From Riemerella columbina DSM 16469 (GTDB lineage Bacteria; Bacteroidota; Bacteroidia; Flavobacteriales; Weeksellaceae), in assembly GCF_000374405.1 (NCBI RefSeq), contig NZ_KB894217.1, forward strand, positions 86,619 to 150,618: DNA of 64,000 nt, written 5' to 3'. The notes under the pieces were generated by a model, which worked only from the letters and a program-made list of their open reading frames with translations, was not told the origin of the DNA and made no database searches. Numbering within the stretch: the stretch's first letter is position 1; each line of letters opens with the position of its first letter. The translations under genes were made by a program, and so were the position numbers. Positions 23,571-32,621 of this stretch are shown here, in pieces.

Positions 23571-24404
23571 TTATTCTATATTCTGCATATCCCTAGTCAA
23601 AACTTTAGACTTTTCTATTTTTTTATAGACGAATACCGACATTAAGATACAAATTTCATAAAGGATAACCAAAGGCAATGCCGCCGCCATCATACTGATA
23701 ATATCCGCTGGGGTAATGAATGCCGCGATGACCATAATCACCACTATGGAATGGCGTCTATAAGTTCTAAGAAATTGTGGGGTAAGTAGTTCTAATGAAG
23801 TCAAAATATAGACAATCATTGGAAATAGGAAAATCACTGCCATACCTAATACAATTTGTAAAAGAATAGTCACATAACTTGCCAAGTCGATATCCACTCT
23901 TACAAAATCCGAAATACTGAAAAAATAACCAAAATTAATTACAAAAGGCATCACTAAAAAGTAACCCGATAATGCACCCAATATAAACAACACCCATGTG
24001 CCATTAATAATGAATATAGAATTCTTTCGCTCACTAGGTTTTAATGCTGGACTAATAAATTTCCACAGTTCCCATACCACATAAGGAAAAGCAATCAAAA
24101 GTCCGCCTACAATAGAAATCGCCATCATCATATTGAACTGTTCGAATAGTTTTCTTACTTGGATTGGAAATTCTTTGGGCATGGTAATGGTATCCTCCCC
24201 TATGGTCATTCTAGAAATATAATTCACCACGCGGAAAGTGAAAAAGTCGGGACGGGTTGGTCCAAAAATGATATGGTCCATCACCCAGTTTATATTAAAC
24301 CCTATTAAAAATCCTCCAATGATAATCGCTATGATTGAGCGAATTAGATGCCCTCGAAGTTCTCCAATATGGGCGAGAAAAGACATTTCTTTATCTGTAC
24401 TCAC
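23571..24404 (-). CDS. tatC: Sec-independent protein translocase TatC
   Basis: 277 residues, six membrane helices. MSFLAHIGELRGHLIRSIIA at the N-terminus is the conserved cytoplasmic signal-recognition segment (E-L-R) that binds the twin-arginine peptide; later FPYVVWELWKFISPALKPSERK and FITPADIISMMAAALPLVILYEI are also family marks. It exports folded proteins together with TatA, which is not in this window. It lies 28 bases after the kdsD-like gene on the same strand, a common pairing in this group. A periplasmic loop (residues ~60-95) is longer than in E. coli. Confidence 0.95.
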   Translation of the reverse strand: MSTDKEMSFLAHIGELRGHLIRSIIAIIIGGFLIGFNINWVMDHIIFGPTRPDFFTFRVVNYISRMTIGEDTITMPKEFPIQVRKLFEQFNMMMAISIVGGLLIAFPYVVWELWKFISPALKPSERKNSIFIINGTWVLFILGALSGYFLVMPFVINFGYFFSISDFVRVDIDLASYVTILLQIVLGMAVIFLFPMIVYILTSLELLTPQFLRTYRRHSIVVIMVIAAFITPADIISMMAAALPLVILYEICILMSVFVYKKIEKSKVLTRDMQNIE

Positions 24405-24432
24405 AGTATTTTTTATTTTTATATTGGCAAAT

Positions 24433-25419
24433 TTACAATATTCCTTCGTCTAAAAGGGTATGTAAGTCTATTATTCCAAAGTATTCGTTGTGGCTTGTAA
24501 CAATTAATTGTCCTATATTAAACTCCTTAAGCATCGCCATTGCCTCTTTTGCTAAAGCATTTTTGTCGATACTTTTAGGCTCTTGACTCATAATTTCTTT
24601 GGCTGTTTTATGGGTAATATCTGTATCCATCATCAGCATCCGTCTTAGGTCGCCATCGGTTATAATGCCTTTTATTTTATTACCTTCTGTCACTACCGTT
24701 ACCCCATGGGTAGAAGCACTGATGGAAATAATCACTTCTTTAATATCGGCAGATTCCGAAACACAAGGTTTTTGAGAAGACAAAAATTGCTCTACGGTGG
24801 CTGTGAGATTTTTACCTAAACTTCCTCCTGGGTGAAATTTAGCAAAATCGGTATCTTTAAAATGGTTAATTTCCATTAAACTTACGGCTAGAGCATCGCC
24901 CAATGCCATTTGAACCGTCGTAGAACTCGTAGGCGCTAGTTTATTAGGACAGGCTTCTTTTTCTACAAAAGTATCTAAAATGATATCGGCAGTTTCGGCG
25001 AGTTTGGATTTTGTATTTCCCGTCATGGCAATCAGCCCCGAGGCATATTGTTTTAAATAAGGAGCAAGATTCACAATTTCTGGGGAATTTCCCGAATTAG
25101 AAATACACAACACCACATCTTGCTTCTGAACCACACCTAGATCCCCATGAATGGCTTCCGCAGCGTGTAAAAATTGTGCGGGAGTTCCCGTAGAATTAAG
25201 CGTAGCTACAATTTTTGTTCCTACATGAGCTGATTTCCCTATGCCTACCACAATTAATTTTCCTTTTGATAAATGGATCATCTGGATGGCTTCTAAAAAG
25301 CATTGGTTCAATCGATTTTTTAGTTGGGTTAATGCCTCTATCTCCGTTGCTATTGCCTTCTTCCCTATTTCTAGCAATGGGGACATATCTTCTGAAATGA
25401 GCTTATTTTGATGATTCAT
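24433..25419 (-). CDS. kdsD: Arabinose-5-phosphate isomerase (SIS plus two CBS domains)
   Basis: 328 residues. The SIS domain (~40-175) has GIGKSAHVGTKIVATLNSTGTPAQFLHAAEAIHGDLG and CISNSGNSPEIVNLAP; LAPTSSTTVQMALGDALAVSLM closes it. Two CBS domains (~205-328) contain GVTVVTEGNKIKGIITDGDLRRML and IGQLIVTSHNEYFGIIDLHTLLDEGI. The enzyme turns ribulose-5-phosphate into arabinose-5-phosphate for KDO in lipopolysaccharide. Symbol by domain order; KpsF or GutQ paralogues look alike. It diverges from recQ. Confidence 0.9.
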   Translation of the reverse strand: MNHQNKLISEDMSPLLEIGKKAIATEIEALTQLKNRLNQCFLEAIQMIHLSKGKLIVVGIGKSAHVGTKIVATLNSTGTPAQFLHAAEAIHGDLGVVQKQDVVLCISNSGNSPEIVNLAPYLKQYASGLIAMTGNTKSKLAETADIILDTFVEKEACPNKLAPTSSTTVQMALGDALAVSLMEINHFKDTDFAKFHPGGSLGKNLTATVEQFLSSQKPCVSESADIKEVIISISASTHGVTVVTEGNKIKGIITDGDLRRMLMMDTDITHKTAKEIMSQEPKSIDKNALAKEAMAMLKEFNIGQLIVTSHNEYFGIIDLHTLLDEGIL

Positions 25420-25496
25420 AGCGATGTTTAGTTGGTCCGTTTAGTTGTTTTAAATAAAGAAATATCATATAATTTTTGAACATAACAAAAAAAATT

Positions 25497-25504
25497 GTAC
25501 CTTT
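25497..25504 (+). promoter_or_regulatory. -7 box of recQ
   Basis: TACCTTTG, matching TAnnTTTG, 32 bases before the recQ ATG in the divergent recQ/kdsD gap. Confidence 0.55.
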
Positions 25505-25536
25505 GGTAAGTTGCAAATTTAGTAAACAAAACTAAA

Positions 25537-27741
25537 ATGACTACGAAAAAATATAATTTAACACAGGAACTCAAAAAATATTTTGGCTTTTCCTCTTTTA
25601 AGGGGCAACAAGAACAAGTGATTACAGCGCTTTTAGAAGGCAAAGATGCTTTTGTATTGATGCCTACTGGTGGCGGCAAATCACTATGTTATCAATTACC
25701 CGCCCTTATTTCAGATGGTACCGCGATTGTAGTTTCACCACTGATTGCCCTTATGAAAAATCAGGTAGATGCGGTAAATGGACTTTCCTCTGACGAAGGT
25801 GTAGCGCATGTCCTTAATTCTTCATTAAACAAAACACAAGTCAGACAAGTGTTTGACGATATACAAGCAGGACGAACTAAATTGCTCTATGTAGCGCCAG
25901 AATCGCTCATTAAAGAGGAATATCTAGAGTTTCTTAAATCGGTTAAAATTTCTTTTTTCGCTATTGATGAAGCCCACTGTATTTCGGAATGGGGACATGA
26001 TTTCCGTCCAGAATATAGAAATTTAAAAGTAATTATAGAACAAATTGCAGAGGTTCCTGTAATTGCCCTTACGGCTACGGCAACCCCAAAAGTTCAAGAC
26101 GATATTCAGAAAACTTTAGGGATGAATAATGCCCAAGTTTTTAAGGAAAGTTTTAATCGTCCGAATCTATTTTACGAAGTGCGTTCTAAAGTGGATGTAG
26201 AAAAGCAAATTGTAAAATTCATCAAAAAAAATAAAGGCAAATCAGGGATTATCTATTGCCTTAGCCGAAAAAAAGTAGAGGAATTCGCACAAATATTACA
26301 AGTCAATGGCATTAACGCACTACCCTACCATGCTGGTTTAGACCAGAAAACGCGTATCGCCAATCAGGATAAATTTTTGATGGAAGATTGCGATGTCATT
26401 GTAGCGACTATTGCATTTGGTATGGGGATAGACAAGCCCGATGTGCGTTTTGTGATTCATTATGATTTTCCAAAATCTCTCGAAAGTTATTACCAAGAAA
26501 CAGGGCGTGCTGGTAGAGATGGTGGCGAAGGCTATTGTTTAGCGTTTTACGACCCAAAAGATATCGAAAAACTAGAGAAGTTCTTAGCTCAAAAATCGGT
26601 TTCCGAAAAGGAAATTGGATTACAATTGCTCAACGAAGTCATTGGCTATGCCGAAACTTCTATGAGTAGAAGACAATATATATTGTACTATTTTGGGGAA
26701 TCCTTTGACCCAATCCATGGCGATGGTGCTAAGATGGACGATAATTCCGTAAATCCGCCTCAGCTTATAGATGTTTCAGATGATTTTAAATTGGTATTAG
26801 AACTTACCAAAAATTTAGAAGAAAAGTTTAAAACCAAAGATTTGATTGCGGTGCTTATGGGCAAAGAAACCCCAGTGACTAAATCTTATAAATTAGAAAA
26901 ATCTGAATACTTTGGTAAAGGCAGTGATAAGACCGATAATTATTGGAAGTCTATCATCAGACAAGCGACGGTGAGAGGCTATATCACCAAAGATATTGAA
27001 ACTTACGGCATTCTTAAACTTAGTCCATCAGGGTTAGAAGTCCTTAAAAATAAGAATACACCTGAATTTTTAATTGCAGAAGATAGAGAATACGACTTAG
27101 CACAAACTAGAGCCGAATCCGAACAGATGAATACACAAGCAGGGAATGCCATGGATCAGGCTTTATTTTCGCAACTTAAAGACCTTAGAAAAAAAGTGGC
27201 TAAGAAACACGGAATTCCACCTTATACGGTTTTTATGGATCCGAGTTTGGAAGATATGACCATACAATACCCGATTTCCATAGAAGAAATTGCTAAAGTT
27301 CATGGTGTTGGCGAAGGCAAGGCTAGAAAATTTGGGAAAGAATTTGCAGAATACATCAAAAAATATGTTGAGGAAAATGATATTGAGCGACCAGATGATA
27401 TGGTGCTGAAAAAAGTAGCCAATAAATCTAGCCATAAAGTATTTATCATTCAAAATACCGATAAAAAAATAGACCTCGAAGATATAGCCAATGCTAAAAA
27501 CCTAAGTATGGAAGAATTAATTTCCGAAATGGAAAGCATTGTCTACCAAGGGACTAAATTAAATATCGACTATTATATTGACGAAAATTTCGATGAAGAT
27601 TTAGTAGACGACTTTATGGAGTTTATGAATGATTCTGAAAGCGATAGCATGAAAATTCTTCTAGCAGAATACGGCGATGAATTAACGGATGATGAAGTGC
27701 GATTGCTCAGAATTAAGTTCATTAGTGATGTGGCTAATTAA
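25537..27741 (+). CDS. recQ: ATP-dependent DNA helicase RecQ
   Basis: 734 residues. Motifs in order: FKGQQEQVITALLEGKDAFVLMPTGGGKSLCYQLP (Q motif and Walker A), FFAIDEAHCISEWGHDFRPEY (DEAH and aromatic-rich loop), ALTATATP, and the second helicase lobe with GIIYCLSRKKVEEF, VIVATIAFGMGIDKPDVRFVIHYDFPKSLESYYQETGRAGRDG. An HRDC-like domain lies near 545-625 (LFSQLKDLRKKVAKKHGIPPYTVF). The acidic C-terminal ~100 residues are extra. A typical RecQ zinc site is not clear: after the helicase core the residues read SMSRRQYILYYFGE without the four-Cys pattern, as in many Bacteroidota. Role: recombination and fork repair. Confidence 0.93.
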   Translation: MTTKKYNLTQELKKYFGFSSFKGQQEQVITALLEGKDAFVLMPTGGGKSLCYQLPALISDGTAIVVSPLIALMKNQVDAVNGLSSDEGVAHVLNSSLNKTQVRQVFDDIQAGRTKLLYVAPESLIKEEYLEFLKSVKISFFAIDEAHCISEWGHDFRPEYRNLKVIIEQIAEVPVIALTATATPKVQDDIQKTLGMNNAQVFKESFNRPNLFYEVRSKVDVEKQIVKFIKKNKGKSGIIYCLSRKKVEEFAQILQVNGINALPYHAGLDQKTRIANQDKFLMEDCDVIVATIAFGMGIDKPDVRFVIHYDFPKSLESYYQETGRAGRDGGEGYCLAFYDPKDIEKLEKFLAQKSVSEKEIGLQLLNEVIGYAETSMSRRQYILYYFGESFDPIHGDGAKMDDNSVNPPQLIDVSDDFKLVLELTKNLEEKFKTKDLIAVLMGKETPVTKSYKLEKSEYFGKGSDKTDNYWKSIIRQATVRGYITKDIETYGILKLSPSGLEVLKNKNTPEFLIAEDREYDLAQTRAESEQMNTQAGNAMDQALFSQLKDLRKKVAKKHGIPPYTVFMDPSLEDMTIQYPISIEEIAKVHGVGEGKARKFGKEFAEYIKKYVEENDIERPDDMVLKKVANKSSHKVFIIQNTDKKIDLEDIANAKNLSMEELISEMESIVYQGTKLNIDYYIDENFDEDLVDDFMEFMNDSESDSMKILLAEYGDELTDDEVRLLRIKFISDVAN

Positions 27742-27750
27742 GAACTATTC

Positions 27751-28824
27751 ATGATGCCAAAAGATATCATTTTTATCCTGCCCGATATGGAAACTGGCGG
27801 AGCAGAGCGTATTGTAATGACTTTAGCCAACCATCTTCCTAGAGCTTATTTTAGCTCTAAAATCATGTTGCTTAGAAAAGAAGGGGGCTATCTAAAGTTT
27901 CTAAAAGAAGATGTAGAAATCATAGACCTTAAGACGCCAAGAATACGCCATTCATTAATTCCTATTTTAAAAGAATTAAGAAAACGGAAACCAGAGATTG
28001 TTTTTTCAGGGTTTGGTGAGGTTAATGCTTATCTTTCCATGTTTACTAAGTTATTCCCAAAAATTCATTTTGTGGCTCGGGAAACTAATGTGGTTTCTCA
28101 GCATGTAACTCGTAAAGAAATTAGGCTGTTTTATCGCTTTTATAATAATTATAACACCATCATTGCTCAAAGCGATGATATGGCGCAAGACTTAATTCAG
28201 AATTTCAATATTAAGCCAAAAAAAATTGTAAAAATTAACAATCCTGTCGATTTTCAATTTATAGAAGACAAACTAAAGGATACTATACGCCCAGACGCTT
28301 ATACAGAAGGTAAAAAGCATGTTGTTGCTATTGGCAATCTATCTCATAGAAAAGGTTTTGATAATTTACTAAAGGTATGTTCCTATCTAAAAGGCCAACC
28401 GATTATGTTTCATATTTTGGGCGATGGGGCAGATAAAGAACAACTGCATCAGATGAAAACAGATTTAGGTCTAGAGCAAGTGATATTTCATGGAAGACAG
28501 AGTAACCCCTACCCTTTCCTTAAATTTGCCGATTTATTTGTATTATCCTCTCGCTACGAAGGTTTTCCTAATGTATTGTTGGAGGCTGGTGCTTGTGGGA
28601 CTTTTGCCCTAACTAACAATTGCCCTGGGGGAATTAACGAAATTATCCAACCTCAGATTAATGGTGAAATTGCAGATATTACGCAACATCAAATATTTGC
28701 AAATACCATAAAAAGGCTTTTAGAGCAAAATTATAATGAGGAAGACATTAAAAATAGTATCAAAACACGGTATAGTAAAGAGGTGATTTTAAAGCAATAT
28801 GTGGAAACGCTAAATTCACTTTAG
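27751..28824 (+). CDS. Glycosyltransferase, family 4-like (GT-B)
   Basis: 357 residues with a two-lobe GT-B layout. The N-terminal lobe has ILPDMETGGAERIVMTLANHLP, and the C-terminal lobe has VVAIGNLSHRKGFDNLLKVCSYL, HILGDGADKEQLHQM, VIFHGRQSNPYPFLKFADLFVLSSRYEGFPNVLLEAGACGTFALT, typical of the donor-binding E-x7-E region of family 4 transferases. It probably adds a sugar to envelope polysaccharide, donor and acceptor unknown. It starts nine bases after recQ and ends one base before the convergent blaI-like gene. Confidence 0.88.
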   Translation: MMPKDIIFILPDMETGGAERIVMTLANHLPRAYFSSKIMLLRKEGGYLKFLKEDVEIIDLKTPRIRHSLIPILKELRKRKPEIVFSGFGEVNAYLSMFTKLFPKIHFVARETNVVSQHVTRKEIRLFYRFYNNYNTIIAQSDDMAQDLIQNFNIKPKKIVKINNPVDFQFIEDKLKDTIRPDAYTEGKKHVVAIGNLSHRKGFDNLLKVCSYLKGQPIMFHILGDGADKEQLHQMKTDLGLEQVIFHGRQSNPYPFLKFADLFVLSSRYEGFPNVLLEAGACGTFALTNNCPGGINEIIQPQINGEIADITQHQIFANTIKRLLEQNYNEEDIKNSIKTRYSKEVILKQYVETLNSL

Positions 28825-28825
28825 C

Positions 28826-29191
28826 CTATTTTTTCTTTTTCTTAAGTTGTTTTGCAAATTTCTTTATTTGCTTTTTAGACACTATTTTTTCTGAAACTAA
28901 ACGCTTTAGCAGTGTTTCCTCTTCGTCTTTATAAAACTGTGTGACTAAATTTTTAAGTAAATCAATACGGTACTCTTGCTTAGATATTTCAATTTTATAG
29001 AAGAATATTCTACCATGTTTTTCAATGCTTAGATAGCCTTTTTTCGTTAATATTTTAACATAAGTAGACACCGTATTCTGGTGAGGTTTCGGCTCTGGAA
29101 AAGTCTCTACGATATCTTTAAGAAACCCACCTTGTAGTTCCCAGATGACTTGCATTACTTGTTCTTCGGCTGTAGTCAGCGGTTGTATCAT
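28826..29191 (-). CDS. BlaI/MecI-family transcriptional regulator
   Basis: 121 residues: TAEEQVMQVIWELQGGFLKDIVETFPEPKPHQNTVSTYVKILTKKGYLSIEKHGRIFFYKIEISKQEYRIDLL matches the penicillinase-repressor winged helix, with a lysine-rich tail. Such proteins are usually paired with a BlaR/MecR-type sensor protease or TonB-like gene; none is adjacent, and the next gene on the strand encodes a PAP2-like membrane protein. Targets unknown. Confidence 0.85.
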   Translation of the reverse strand: MIQPLTTAEEQVMQVIWELQGGFLKDIVETFPEPKPHQNTVSTYVKILTKKGYLSIEKHGRIFFYKIEISKQEYRIDLLKNLVTQFYKDEEETLLKRLVSEKIVSKKQIKKFAKQLKKKKK

Positions 29192-29211
29192 GTTTTGTTA
29201 GTTTTTCAATT

Positions 29212-29781
29212 CTAAATCCTTAAAGTACAAATATAGCAAATAGATACGACAATACCTATCACTCCACCCAATACCACCTCATTTTTGGAATGTCTTTTTA
29301 AAACTAAGCGAGACCACCCCACAATCATGGTGACTAGAATCCAAACAATACACCACTCTAACGCACCAAGACTATAAAACAATGTCGCAACAAATACATT
29401 ATAAGCTGTATGCATAGAAGTTTTAATAAAATAATTACTCAAAAATAGCACTATGGTAAGCCCTAATAAGTACAATATCTTAACATCTACCCTACCAAAT
29501 TGATAATAAAACCCAATATTATAAACCATAAAAATGCCGATTAAAAAATAGTATAAGGATTGGCGTTTCCTTTTATCCGATACATCCGCATCTTGGTAAT
29601 ATCCTCTTTTAACATTCCAAATAAGCCAAATGATAGCGGGAAAACCGACCATTAAAGCAAAGCCAAGACATTCTAATTTAGAGATAGCCCCATTGATAAA
29701 TGTACCATATACATAAAACCAAGCGATGGAAATAAAAGGATAAAACAACTTGGATAGCCACTTGGAAATTAGTTTGAGCAT
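29212..29781 (-). CDS. PAP2-like integral membrane protein
   Basis: 189 residues, about six hydrophobic helices. Degenerate acid-phosphatase motifs are visible: IKTSMHTAYNVFVATLFY (like the PSGH motif) and WSRLVLKRHSKNEVVLGGVIG (like SR-x5-H-x3-D, with Asn where Asp is usual). PAP2 enzymes remove phosphate from lipid phosphates at the membrane. The Asp-to-Asn change and loss of the first KxxxxxxRP motif (KRKRQSLYYF is nearby but not the pattern) leave activity uncertain. Diverges from pdhA. Confidence 0.6.
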   Translation of the reverse strand: MLKLISKWLSKLFYPFISIAWFYVYGTFINGAISKLECLGFALMVGFPAIIWLIWNVKRGYYQDADVSDKRKRQSLYYFLIGIFMVYNIGFYYQFGRVDVKILYLLGLTIVLFLSNYFIKTSMHTAYNVFVATLFYSLGALEWCIVWILVTMIVGWSRLVLKRHSKNEVVLGGVIGIVVSICYICTLRI

Positions 29782-29863
29782 AAAAGATTAGATTTAAGCG
29801 GATAAAATTACATTTTTTCAAAGGAATGTCTGGCATAAGGTTTTATATTAAATAAGATTTTCT

Positions 29864-29871
29864 TATTTTTG
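29864..29871 (+). promoter_or_regulatory. -7 box of pdhA
   Basis: TATTTTTG, matching TAnnTTTG, 20 bases before the pdhA ATG at 29892. Confidence 0.55.
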
Positions 29872-29891
29872 CGATATATTTTTGAATAGAT

Positions 29892-30893
29892 ATGAAAGAA
29901 TTTTCTAAAGAAGTTTACCTTCAATGGTATGCTGATATGACGATGTGGAGACGCTTTGAAGATAAATGCCGCTCTCTTTATTTAAAACAAAAAATCAGAG
30001 GTTTCCTACACCTTTATAATGGACAAGAAGCTATTCCTGCGGGGTTTGTACACGCTATGGATATGACTAAAGATAGTATGATTACTGCGTACCGTTGTCA
30101 CATCCACCCTATGGCAATGGGTGTAGATCCTAAAAAAATAATGGCAGAACTTTGTGGTAAAGCCACAGGAACCTCCAAAGGTATGGGCGGTTCTATGCAT
30201 ATTTTTAGCAAAGAACACCGTTTTTATGGAGGACATGGTATTGTAGGTGGACAGATTCCTTTGGGTGCTGGTATTGCCTTTGCAGATAAATATTTCGATA
30301 GAAAGGCGGTCAATATTTGTTTTATGGGGGATGGTGCTGTTCGTCAAGGATCACTACACGAAACCTTCAATATGGCAATGAACTGGAAACTCCCTGTAGT
30401 TTTTGTTTGCGAAAATAACCAATACGCAATGGGAACTTCAGTTAAAAGAACGGCTAATCATGAAGATATTTATAAATTAGGTTTGGGCTACGAAATGCCT
30501 TGTTTACCTGTAGATGCAATGGATCCAGAGAAAGTAGCTGAAGCCGCTTTTGAAGCTATTGAAAGAGCTAGAAGAGGTGATGGACCAACATTTATCGAGG
30601 CTAGAACTTACCGATACAGAGGACACTCTATGTCTGATGCTGAACCTTATAGAACTAAAGAGGAAGTCGCAATGCATAAAGAGCACGACCCGATAGAGCT
30701 AGTAAAGTCAAGGATCCTTGAAAACCAATGGGCATCTGAGGCTGAGTTGGAAGACATAGATGCGAAGTCTAAAGCTTTTGTTGAAGAATGTGTAGAGTTT
30801 ATGGAAAATTCTCCATATCCAGAAGCTAGCCAAGTTTATGACTTTGTTTATTCTACTCCAAATTATCCTTTTTTAGACAAATTAGAAAACTAA
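29892..30893 (+). CDS. pdhA: Pyruvate dehydrogenase E1 component, alpha subunit
   Basis: 333 residues. It decarboxylates pyruvate with thiamine diphosphate as the alpha half of E1. Visible marks: GGSMHIFSKEHRFYGGHGIVGGQIPLGAGIAFADKY, the TPP motif GDGAVRQGSLHETFNMAMNWKLPVVFVCENNQYAMGTS, and the phosphorylation-loop-like YRYRGHSMSDAEPYR. The E2 gene follows after 54 bases. The beta subunit gene is not in this window, as is common where it is encoded elsewhere. Confidence 0.95.
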   Translation: MKEFSKEVYLQWYADMTMWRRFEDKCRSLYLKQKIRGFLHLYNGQEAIPAGFVHAMDMTKDSMITAYRCHIHPMAMGVDPKKIMAELCGKATGTSKGMGGSMHIFSKEHRFYGGHGIVGGQIPLGAGIAFADKYFDRKAVNICFMGDGAVRQGSLHETFNMAMNWKLPVVFVCENNQYAMGTSVKRTANHEDIYKLGLGYEMPCLPVDAMDPEKVAEAAFEAIERARRGDGPTFIEARTYRYRGHSMSDAEPYRTKEEVAMHKEHDPIELVKSRILENQWASEAELEDIDAKSKAFVEECVEFMENSPYPEASQVYDFVYSTPNYPFLDKLEN

Positions 30894-30947
30894 GAATAGA
30901 TTGATGATGCAATAGCATATAAAATCATTAAAATACACAAAATACTT

Positions 30948-32555
30948 ATGGCAGAAATTATTACAATGCCTCGCCTTTCTGATACGATGACGGAAGGAAA
31001 AGTGTCCAAATGGCACAAAAAAGTGGGCGATACAGTAAAAGAAGGCGATATTCTTGCTGAAATTGAAACCGATAAAGCCGTACAAGATTTCGAATCTGAA
31101 TTGGATGGTACGCTACTTCATATTGGGGTTCAGGAAAATGGTGCCGCACCCGTAGATAGCATTTTGGCTATTATTGGTAAAGAAGGCGAAGATATTTCAG
31201 GTCTTTTAAATGGTGGAGACAATTCAGCATCTAATGGTAAAGAAACTGAGGCTGAGGAAACTGCTTCTGAGGTTAATGGAACAGAAACCTCCTCTGACTC
31301 TGTAGATATACCTGACAATGTAGAAGTGGTAACGATGCCTCGCCTTTCTGATACGATGACAGAAGGAAAAGTAGCCAAATGGCATAAACAAGTTGGCGAC
31401 ACAGTAAAAGAAGGCGATATTCTTGCTGAAATTGAAACCGATAAAGCTGTACAAGATTTTGAATCTGAATTTGATGGAACACTTTTATACCAAGGTGTAG
31501 CAGAAGGCAACGCTGCCGAAGTAGACAAAATTTTAGCCATTATAGGACCAGAAGGTACTGATGTATCTGCAATTGTATCTGGCGGTGGTAAAAAAGAACA
31601 GAAGGCAGAGCCTAAAGTAACTAAGAAGGAAACAACCTTTTCTGAGGCACCAAAATCAGAACAAAAGACTACATCAAACGCTTTAACTTCTGACCGTATT
31701 GCAATTTCGCCTTTAGCAAGAAAGATGGCAGAGGAAAAAGGAATTGATATTTCAACCATCGAAGGTTCTGGTGAAAATGGCAGAATTGTAAAAAGAGATA
31801 TTGAAAATTATACGCCTAAAGCCGCAGCTTCTACTCCTCAAGCCGTTGCTCAGCCAGCTGTTAATTTTGTACCAGGTGAAGACACCGAAACGGTAAATTC
31901 TCAAGTAAGAAATGTGATTGCTAAGCGTTTATCGGAAAGTAAATTCTCGGCACCACATTATTATCTAATGGTGGAAATAAATATGGATAAAGCTATTGCT
32001 GCAAGAAAAGACATCAATGCTTTGCCTGATACCAAAGTATCGTTTAACGATATGGTGATTAAAGCGACAGCCATGGCATTAAGAAAACATCCACAAGTGA
32101 ACAGCAGTTGGGCAGGTGATAAAATCATCCACCACGGTAATATCAACATTGGTGTAGCCGTTGCCATTCCAGATGGTTTAGTTGTTCCTGTACTTAAGAA
32201 TGCAGACTTTATGAGCTACAACCAAATTTCTTCTGGGGTTAAAGATATGGCCTCTAGAGCGAAAACAAAAGGTCTTAAAGCTAATGAAATGGAAGGTTCT
32301 ACTTTCTCTATTTCTAATTTAGGTATGTTTGGTATAGAAACCTTTACTTCAATTATCAATCAGCCTAACTCATGTATTCTTTCTGTAGGGGCAATTATAG
32401 AAAAACCGATTGTAAAAGATGGTCAAATTGTGGTAGGCAACACCATGAAGTTATCCCTAGCCTGCGACCATAGAGTGGTTGATGGTGCTACGGGTGCAGA
32501 ATTCTTACAGACACTAAGAACTTATTTAGAAAATCCAATGGTTATGTTAGTATAA
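30948..32555 (+). CDS. pdhC: Pyruvate dehydrogenase E2, dihydrolipoamide acetyltransferase with two lipoyl domains
   Basis: 535 residues: lipoyl domain 1 (~1-80) and 2 (~125-205), each with the lipoylated Lys in EIETDKAVQDFES, separated by a Glu/Ser/Thr-rich linker; an E3-binding domain (~250-290, ISPLARKMAEEKGIDISTIEGSGENGRIVKRDIENY); a catalytic domain ending with LACDHRVVDGATGAEFL, which holds the active His. Acetyl groups pass to CoA. The two lipoyl DNA segments, 30966-31110 and 31335-31479, are about 90% identical, as if kept alike by gene conversion. It follows pdhA. Confidence 0.95.
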   Translation: MAEIITMPRLSDTMTEGKVSKWHKKVGDTVKEGDILAEIETDKAVQDFESELDGTLLHIGVQENGAAPVDSILAIIGKEGEDISGLLNGGDNSASNGKETEAEETASEVNGTETSSDSVDIPDNVEVVTMPRLSDTMTEGKVAKWHKQVGDTVKEGDILAEIETDKAVQDFESEFDGTLLYQGVAEGNAAEVDKILAIIGPEGTDVSAIVSGGGKKEQKAEPKVTKKETTFSEAPKSEQKTTSNALTSDRIAISPLARKMAEEKGIDISTIEGSGENGRIVKRDIENYTPKAAASTPQAVAQPAVNFVPGEDTETVNSQVRNVIAKRLSESKFSAPHYYLMVEINMDKAIAARKDINALPDTKVSFNDMVIKATAMALRKHPQVNSSWAGDKIIHHGNINIGVAVAIPDGLVVPVLKNADFMSYNQISSGVKDMASRAKTKGLKANEMEGSTFSISNLGMFGIETFTSIINQPNSCILSVGAIIEKPIVKDGQIVVGNTMKLSLACDHRVVDGATGAEFLQTLRTYLENPMVMLV

Positions 32556-32576
32556 CAACAAATGCCAAAAATAGAT

Positions 32577-32604
32577 AAAGCCCTCTCTAGAAGAGGGCTT
32601 TTTT
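32577..32604 (+). terminator. Terminator after the pdh genes
   Basis: AAGCCCTCT pairs with AGAGGGCTT around CTAGA, followed by T6. It faces the convergent methyltransferase gene and may act both ways. Confidence 0.85.
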
Positions 32605-32621
32605 AATGTGATGGTATGCTA

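Noticed and set aside
30882-31759. Antisense ORFs across the E2 lipoyl domains
   Set aside because: They are complements of the duplicated lipoyl and linker sequence, repeated because the domains are repeated.
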